Source: Caulobacteraceae bacterium (lineage in GTDB: Bacteria; Pseudomonadota; Alphaproteobacteria; Caulobacterales; Aquidulcibacteraceae). Taken from it: a DNA stretch of 10,199 nt. The first letter of the stretch is position 1. Each line of letters starts with the position of its first letter. The position numbers and the translations under genes are program-made. Shown here piece after piece: positions 5,713 to 10,199 of the stretch. The DNA is taken from NCBI GenBank assembly GCA_016703335.1, contig JADJCG010000025.1, positions 1-10,199 on the forward strand. The letters are read 5' to 3'. Under the pieces are notes generated by a model. That model was not told the DNA's origin. It saw only the letters and a program-made list of their open reading frames with translations, and made no database searches.

Positions 5713-7521
5713 ATGCCAGAGACCACCTTGCAACTGGGCGAAGCCGCCGACGAAGCGGACTGGCGCGCCCTTGTCGAGCAAGGGCTGAAGGGCGCGGCCT
5801 GGTCGCGGCTCGTCGGCAAAACCGCTGACGGCATTGCGCTTGAGCCGCTCTATCGCGAGCCGGACATCCACACCGCGACCGATATTTCCGGCATGCCGGG
5901 CGCAGCGCCGTTTGTGCGCGGTGCAGCGCGTGGCGGCTGGCTCGTGCGGCAGAGCTTTGCGCACCCGGATGTCGAGCGCACCAACCGTGAAATCCTCGCC
6001 GACCTCGAAGGCGGCGTGGCCGCAATCGAACTCGTGATCGATCCAACCGGCAAGGATGGCGTCGCCATCAAGTCCGCCGCCGACCTCGACCACGCACTCG
6101 CAAGCGTCATCCCCGAAGCCGCACCCGTGTCGCTCGACGCGACCGGCGAACAAGCCGCGATGCTGCTGCGCGACAAGCTGAAAGGCGTCGCCGTCCTAGG
6201 CACTGCATTCAATCTCGATCCACTCGGCGCGCATCTGCGCACCGCCGCCGATCAAACCGAAGCCGCGCTCGCCGCCTATCTCTTCGCCGCGCAAACCACA
6301 CGCGATCTGCCCAACGCCCGCTATCTCCGCGTCGACGCCCGCATCGTGCACGAAGCCGGCGCCAGCGAAGCGCAAGAAATCGCCTACGCGCTCTCCACAG
6401 CGGCATCACCTACCTACGCGGCCTCGAAAACCGCGCCCTCGGCATCGAAGATAGCGCCCGCGCGATCAGCTTCGCCGTCGCCGTCGGCCCCGACGCGCTG
6501 ATCGAAGCGGCAAAGCTCCGCGCGCTGCGCCTCTGCTGGGCGCGCGTGCTCGAAGCCTCCGGCGCCGCGCCCGAACATCGCGCGGCACACATCCACGCCT
6601 TCACCTCGCGCCGGATGATGACCCGCTACGATGCATGGACGAACATCCTCCGCGTCACCACCGCCGCTTTCGCCGCCGCCGTCGGCGGCGCCGACGAGAT
6701 CACCACCTACCCGCTCACCGATGCGCTCGGCCTGCCCACCGCCTTCGCCCGCCGCGTCGCCCGCAACACGCAAGCAGTGCTCGCAGAAGAGTGCCGCCTG
6801 GGCCACGTCGCCGATCCTGCTGGCGGTTCGTGGTTTGTTGAAAAGCTCACGCGCGAACTCGCCGACCGCGCCTGGTCGCTCATGCAACAACTGCAAACTC
6901 ACGCTGCGCCACTCGATCTCCTGCGCACCCAAGTCGCCGAAGCCCGCGACCGCCGCCGCGCCGCCATCGCCACACGCCGCGAAACCATCACCGGCGTCAC
7001 CGACTTTCCATTGCTCGAGCGCCGCGCCGGAATTCGAACCCGGTCACCGCCGGCTTCCGGCCACGCAGGGGGCACTTCGCTCCGATCCGCTGGGCCGAGC
7101 CGTTCGAAATCCTCCGCGCCAAGGGAAGCCACTTCGCGCGCGTCTTCTTCGCCAACCTCGGCGCGCTTCCCGAGTTCGGCCCACGCGCACAATGGTCGCG
7201 CAATCTCTTCGCGACCGGCGGCGTCGCCGCCATTGGCCCCGAAGACGCATACGCCAGCATGGACGCGCTCATCGACGCCTTCCGCGCCTCCAAGAGCGCG
7301 TCGCCATCATCACCGGCGCCGATGCGCACTACGCCAGGCAAGCCGAAAACGCGGCACAGCGCCTCAAAGCCGCCGGCGCCGATTGGGTGCTACTCGCCGG
7401 CAAACCCGGCGAGCGCGAAGCGGAACTCCGCGCCGCAGGAATCGATCAATTCGTCTTCGCCGGACAAAACGCACTGACCGACCTCGAAACGCTACATACC
7501 GCCTTAGGCGTCAGGACGTGA
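5713..7521 (+). pseudogene. mutA: Methylmalonyl-CoA mutase small (alpha) subunit, three frame changes as sequenced
   Basis: MutA is the B12-free partner of MutB in heterodimeric methylmalonyl-CoA mutase. Frame +1 from ATG 5713 (AAGGGA ribosome site) covers GLKGAAWSRLVGKTADGIAL, EPLYREPDIHTATDISGMPG and APFVRGAARGGWLVRQSF. Near 6396-6401 the sense passes to frame +3: SGITYLRGLENRALGIEDSA, FTSRRMMTRYDAWTNILRVT, the mutase signature RRVARNTQAVLAEE and DPAGGSWFVEKLTRELADRA. Near 7020-7040 it passes to frame +2: VTAGFRPRRGHFAPIRWAEP, then ARVFFANLGALPEF, the degenerate cobalamin-type fold without DxHxxG. Near 7290-7296 it returns to frame +1: RVAIITGADAHYARQAENAA and GADWVLLAGKPGE, ending at TGA 7519-7521. 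Joined length is about 600 aa, as expected. Each change has the sense of one missing base. Residue conservation between breaks is excellent, so either very recent inactivation or indel errors. As sequenced, translation stops near 6501. Confidence 0.9.
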
Positions 7522-8294
7522 AACGCTTACACGCCGTCCTTCTCGCGGCAGGCGCCGTGCTTGCAGCAACGATCATCGCCGCCGCTGGCGGGTGGTGGAC
7601 GCCGTGGGCGTCGCGTTACATTCAGGGAGTCGATGTCTCCTGGCACCAAGGCGCCATCGATTGGCGCACGCTCGCGGCTGACGATGTCGCCTTCGCCTAC
7701 ATCAAAGCCACCGAAGGCGCCGATCACGTCGATCCGCGCTTTGCGTTCAACTGGCGCGAAGCGGGCGCGGCGGGGCTCTATCGCGGCGCCTATCATTTCT
7801 TCACGCTCTGCCAGCCAGGCGCGCGGCAAGCGTCGAACTTCATCGCAATCGTCCCGCGTGTCGAAGGCGCGCTGCCACCGGCGCTGGACCTCGAACACAT
7901 GGGCCCATGCCGGGAAGGCCCGACGATGACCGACGTTATCGCCGAAGCACGCATCTTCATGGATCGCCTCGAAGCGCATTACGGCGTGCGCCCTATCATC
8001 TACACCACCCGCGAATTCCACGACGCGCATCTGAGCGAGCTGCAAGGCGAACGCTTCTGGATCCGCTCCATCGCCACGCCCCCAAACTTCCGCCAAGCCG
8101 ACTGGATCATCTGGCAACACCACAATCGCGGCCACAAACGCGGCGTGAGCGGGCCGATGGATCTCAACGCGTTCCGCGGCGACGCGACCGCGCTGGCGTT
8201 TGCCAGGCGCGACGACCGTGACCGCAAAGTGCTGCGGCGCTCTCCGGCACGCCGCTCCCGAGCCAAGTCGCTGGTGCGTCGGCCCGCGGCTTGA
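7518..8294 (+). CDS. Glycoside hydrolase family 25 (lysozyme-like) protein with N-terminal membrane anchor
   Basis: GH25 enzymes are N-acetylmuramidases that cut peptidoglycan. This 258-aa protein starts at GTG 7518, whose GTGA overlaps the mutA stop TGA at 7519-7521, suggesting translational coupling. Residues 4-25 are hydrophobic (LHAVLLAAGAVLAATIIAAA), a signal peptide or anchor that places the domain in the periplasm. Then come GVDVSWHQG (D39), AFAYIKATEG (E66), YRGAYHFF, and PPALDLEHMG with the catalytic DxE pair D125/E127. IIYTTREF, FWIRSIATPP and WIIWQHH follow, as in bacterial GH25 domains. The last 35 residues are basic and arginine-rich (RRSPARRSRAKSLVRRPAA). The frame is intact. 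It sits between the two mutase subunit genes, to which it has no metabolic link. A larger open frame from 6546 is a chance fusion with a mutA frame. Confidence 0.92.
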   Translation: MKRLHAVLLAAGAVLAATIIAAAGGWWTPWASRYIQGVDVSWHQGAIDWRTLAADDVAFAYIKATEGADHVDPRFAFNWREAGAAGLYRGAYHFFTLCQPGARQASNFIAIVPRVEGALPPALDLEHMGPCREGPTMTDVIAEARIFMDRLEAHYGVRPIIYTTREFHDAHLSELQGERFWIRSIATPPNFRQADWIIWQHHNRGHKRGVSGPMDLNAFRGDATALAFARRDDRDRKVLRRSPARRSRAKSLVRRPAA

Positions 8295-8516
8295 GCACGG
8301 GGGGCGAGGACAATGAAGCCTGTGGGCGAGGGGCGGGGCGCCGGCGCTGTTGGTATCGCCGTTGGCGTATCGCCTTTCCTGCGGCTCGAGCTCCCGCCTT
8401 TGGGCCGGGCCGTCGACCTGTCGTGGCCTGGCCGCGCGGCGCGGCGTCGCGGCGCGTTGTGCAACGTCAGATTGTCGCGGCCCCGCGGTTTCACCCGGAC
8501 GCTCAAGAGCTTCCTC

Positions 8517-10199
8517 GTGACCTTGCCCGATTTCCCAAGCTTTCGCCGACAGACGTCGCCGTGGCGCCGTCCGACTGGCGAACCCTGGCTCACGCCCGAA
8601 GGCATCGCGGTGAAGACCGCCTACACCGCCGCCGATCGCAGCGGCCTCGACTTCGTCGACGGCTTCCCCGGCATGGCGCCGTTTGGTCGCGGGCCGTATC
8701 CGACCATGTACGTCCAACAACCCTGGACCATCCGCCAATACGCCGGCTTCTCCACGGCGGAAGACTCCAACGCCTTCTACCGCCGCAATCTCGCGGCGGG
8801 GCAGATGGGGCTCTCCATCGCTTTCGACCTTGCGACGCACCGGGGTTATGACTCAGATCACCCGCGCGTCGTCGGCGATGTCGGCATGGCCGGCGTCGCG
8901 ATCGATAGCATCCTCGACATGCGCACGCTCTTCAGCGGCATCCCGCTCGATCAGATGAGCGTGTCGATGACCATGAACGGCGCGGTGCTGCCGATCATGG
9001 CGCTCTACATCGTCGCCGGCGAAGAGCAGAACGTGGCGCACGCCAAGCTCAGCGGCACGATCCAGAACGACATCCTCAAAGAATTCATGGTGCGGAACAC
9101 CTTCATCTATCCGCCCAAACCGTCGATGCGGATCGTCGGCGACATCTTCGCCTACACCGCGCAAGAAATGCCGAAGTTCAATTCGATCTCGATCAGCGGC
9201 TATCACATGCAGGAAGCGGGCGCGACGGCGGACCTCGAACTCGGCTACACGCTGGCCGATGGAGTCGAGTACATCCGCGCTGGCATTGCTGGGGGTCTCG
9301 ACGTCGACAAGTTCGCGCCGCGGCTTTCGTTCTTCTGGGCGATCGGCATGAACCCATTCATGGAGATCGCGAAACTGCGCGCCGCGCGCCTCCTCTGGTC
9401 GAAGCTCACTGCGCAATTCAATCCGAAGGACGACAAATCGCGCGCGCTGCGCACACACTGCCAAACCAGCGGCTGGTCGCTCACCGCGCAAGACGTTTAC
9501 AACAACGCCGTCCGCACCTGCGTCGAAGCGATGGCGGCCGCCTACGGCGGCACGCAATCGCTGCACACCAATTCGCTCGACGAAGCGCTCGCGCTCCCAA
9601 CCGATTTCTCCGCCCGCATCGCCCGCAACACGCAAATCCTGTTGCAGAGCGAAGGCGGCGTCACGCGCCCGGCCGATCCGTGGGGCGGCTCCTACTATGT
9701 CGAGCGCCTCACCGCCGACCTCGCAGCCAAAGCATGGGCGCACATCGAAGAAGTCGAAAAGCTCGGCGGCATGTCGGAAGCGATCGACCAAGGCTTGCCG
9801 AAAGCACGCATCGAAGAAGCCGCCGCCCGCACGCAGGCGCGCATCGACACCGGCCATCAAACCATCGTCGGCATCAACAAATACAAGCTCGACGAAAAAG
9901 AAGACGTTCCCGTCCTTAAAGTCGACAACGCCAAAGTGCGCGCCATGCAGCTCGAAAAGCTGACGCGCCTCAAAGCCGATCGCAAACCTGCCGACGTGCA
10001 GGCCGCACTCGAAGCACTTGAAAACGGCGCGCGCAGCAAAGGCAATCTCCTCGAACTCGCCGTCAACGCCGCCCGCGCCAAAGCGACAGTCGGCGAAATG
10101 TCCTCCGCGCTGGAGCGCGCGTTCAACCGCCACCAGCCGCCGATCCGCCTCGTCACCGGCGTGTTCGCGCGCGAAGCCGGCGCCGATGCGCCGCTCGAA
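8517..10199 (+). CDS. mutB: Methylmalonyl-CoA mutase large subunit, catalytic domain (3' end beyond window)
   Basis: MutB carries the active site that interconverts (R)-methylmalonyl-CoA and succinyl-CoA by a B12 radical mechanism. Frame +3 is open from 8313 to the window end, giving 561 codons from GTG 8517. Visible are WLTPEGIAVKTAYTAAD, GPYPTMYVQQPWTIRQYAGF, AFDLATHRGYDSDHPRVVGD, SMTMNGAVLPIMALYIVAGE, SISGYHMQEAGATADLELGY and RIARNTQILLQSE. Catalytic residues known in Propionibacterium MutB map to Y75 (Tyr89), R193 (Arg207) and H230 (His244), with constant spacing. The C-terminal cobalamin-binding domain with DxHxxG should follow beyond 10199. Start: GTG 8517 gives VTLPDF, like known MutB N-termini; ATG 8313 is in frame but adds 68 unfamiliar residues. 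Between about 8535 and 8570, frame +2 reads KLSPTDVAVAPSDWRT, which looks more MutB-like than frame +3, suggesting two compensating indels. Gap from GH25 is 222 bp. Confidence 0.95.
   Translation, partial: MTLPDFPSFRRQTSPWRRPTGEPWLTPEGIAVKTAYTAADRSGLDFVDGFPGMAPFGRGPYPTMYVQQPWTIRQYAGFSTAEDSNAFYRRNLAAGQMGLSIAFDLATHRGYDSDHPRVVGDVGMAGVAIDSILDMRTLFSGIPLDQMSVSMTMNGAVLPIMALYIVAGEEQNVAHAKLSGTIQNDILKEFMVRNTFIYPPKPSMRIVGDIFAYTAQEMPKFNSISISGYHMQEAGATADLELGYTLADGVEYIRAGIAGGLDVDKFAPRLSFFWAIGMNPFMEIAKLRAARLLWSKLTAQFNPKDDKSRALRTHCQTSGWSLTAQDVYNNAVRTCVEAMAAAYGGTQSLHTNSLDEALALPTDFSARIARNTQILLQSEGGVTRPADPWGGSYYVERLTADLAAKAWAHIEEVEKLGGMSEAIDQGLPKARIEEAAARTQARIDTGHQTIVGINKYKLDEKEDVPVLKVDNAKVRAMQLEKLTRLKADRKPADVQAALEALENGARSKGNLLELAVNAARAKATVGEMSSALERAFNRHQPPIRLVTGVFAREAGADAPLE

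Noticed and set aside
7028..7046. tRNA T-arm-like sequence on the minus strand (GGGTTCGAATTCC) inside mutA
   Set aside because: No matching acceptor, D-arm or anticodon arm is present around it. It falls in the variable linker of MutA, so it is taken as coincidence.
6546..8294. 582-codon plus-strand frame that would fuse mutA and the lysozyme
   Set aside because: Only its first third (to about 7030) is the true mutA frame. The middle is arginine/serine/proline-rich out-of-frame text before GH25 begins at GTG 7518.
7527..8840. 437-codon open frame on the minus strand opposite GH25 and the mutB start
   Set aside because: Opposite-strand shadow created by strong G/C third-position bias. It has no recognisable domain and lies over a clear GH25 gene.
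8853..10133. 426-codon open frame on the minus strand opposite mutB
   Set aside because: The plus strand encodes unmistakable MutB with all catalytic residues. The antisense frame is low-complexity, rich in V, F, D and R, with no family signature.
1..10199. CRISPR array, insertion sequence or transposase
   Set aside because: No spaced direct repeats, terminal inverted repeats or transposase/integrase motifs were seen on either strand.

Overview
The window looks like chromosomal DNA of a high-GC alphaproteobacterium. A Caulobacterales/Hyphomonadaceae-like source is my best guess, but it rests only on codon preference and protein flavour (strong G/C third-position bias, split MutA/MutB mutase, tRNA without encoded CCA), not on a marker gene. 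Genes sit on both strands and there is no intact prophage, transposase or CRISPR array.

Layout: (1) 1-1355, plus strand: a LytS-type sensor histidine kinase remnant overlapping (ATGA) a LytTR-type response regulator. Both keep their family motifs, but these are scattered over several reading frames. (2) 1356-1859: a stretch without a convincing gene, with less coding-like composition, weak minus-strand coding traces and a perfect hairpin. (3) 1860-1932, minus: tRNA-Lys(UUU). (4) 1999-3486, minus: an intact glycerol kinase, glpK, preceded by a perfect 11-bp inverted repeat. (5) 3542-4553, minus: a tight three-gene group of very small proteins (two-helix holin-like protein, lipoprotein-like exported protein with two frameshifts, 104-aa membrane-anchored helical protein). 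It recalls a phage lysis or envelope cassette. (6) 4671-5633, minus: an intact nitronate monooxygenase-family flavoprotein. (7) 5713-10199, plus, divergent from it: methylmalonyl-CoA mutase small subunit mutA (three frameshifts), a GH25 lysozyme-like protein starting inside the mutA stop codon, and the mutase large subunit mutB, whose C-terminus lies outside the window.

How the genes work together: mutA and mutB encode the two halves of the B12-dependent mutase that interconverts methylmalonyl-CoA and succinyl-CoA, for propionate and odd-chain/branched-chain catabolism. GlpK feeds glycerol into central metabolism as glycerol-3-phosphate. The sensor/regulator pair would have been a LytS/LytTR two-component system.

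The most unusual points are the wall-hydrolase gene placed between the two mutase subunit genes, the small phage-like three-gene group, and the uneven distribution of frame changes: about sixteen, concentrated in the two-component pair, mutA, the mutB N-terminus and the lipoprotein-like gene, with none in glpK, the flavoprotein, GH25 or the mutB body. Whether these are real mutations or assembly errors cannot be decided from the sequence alone.
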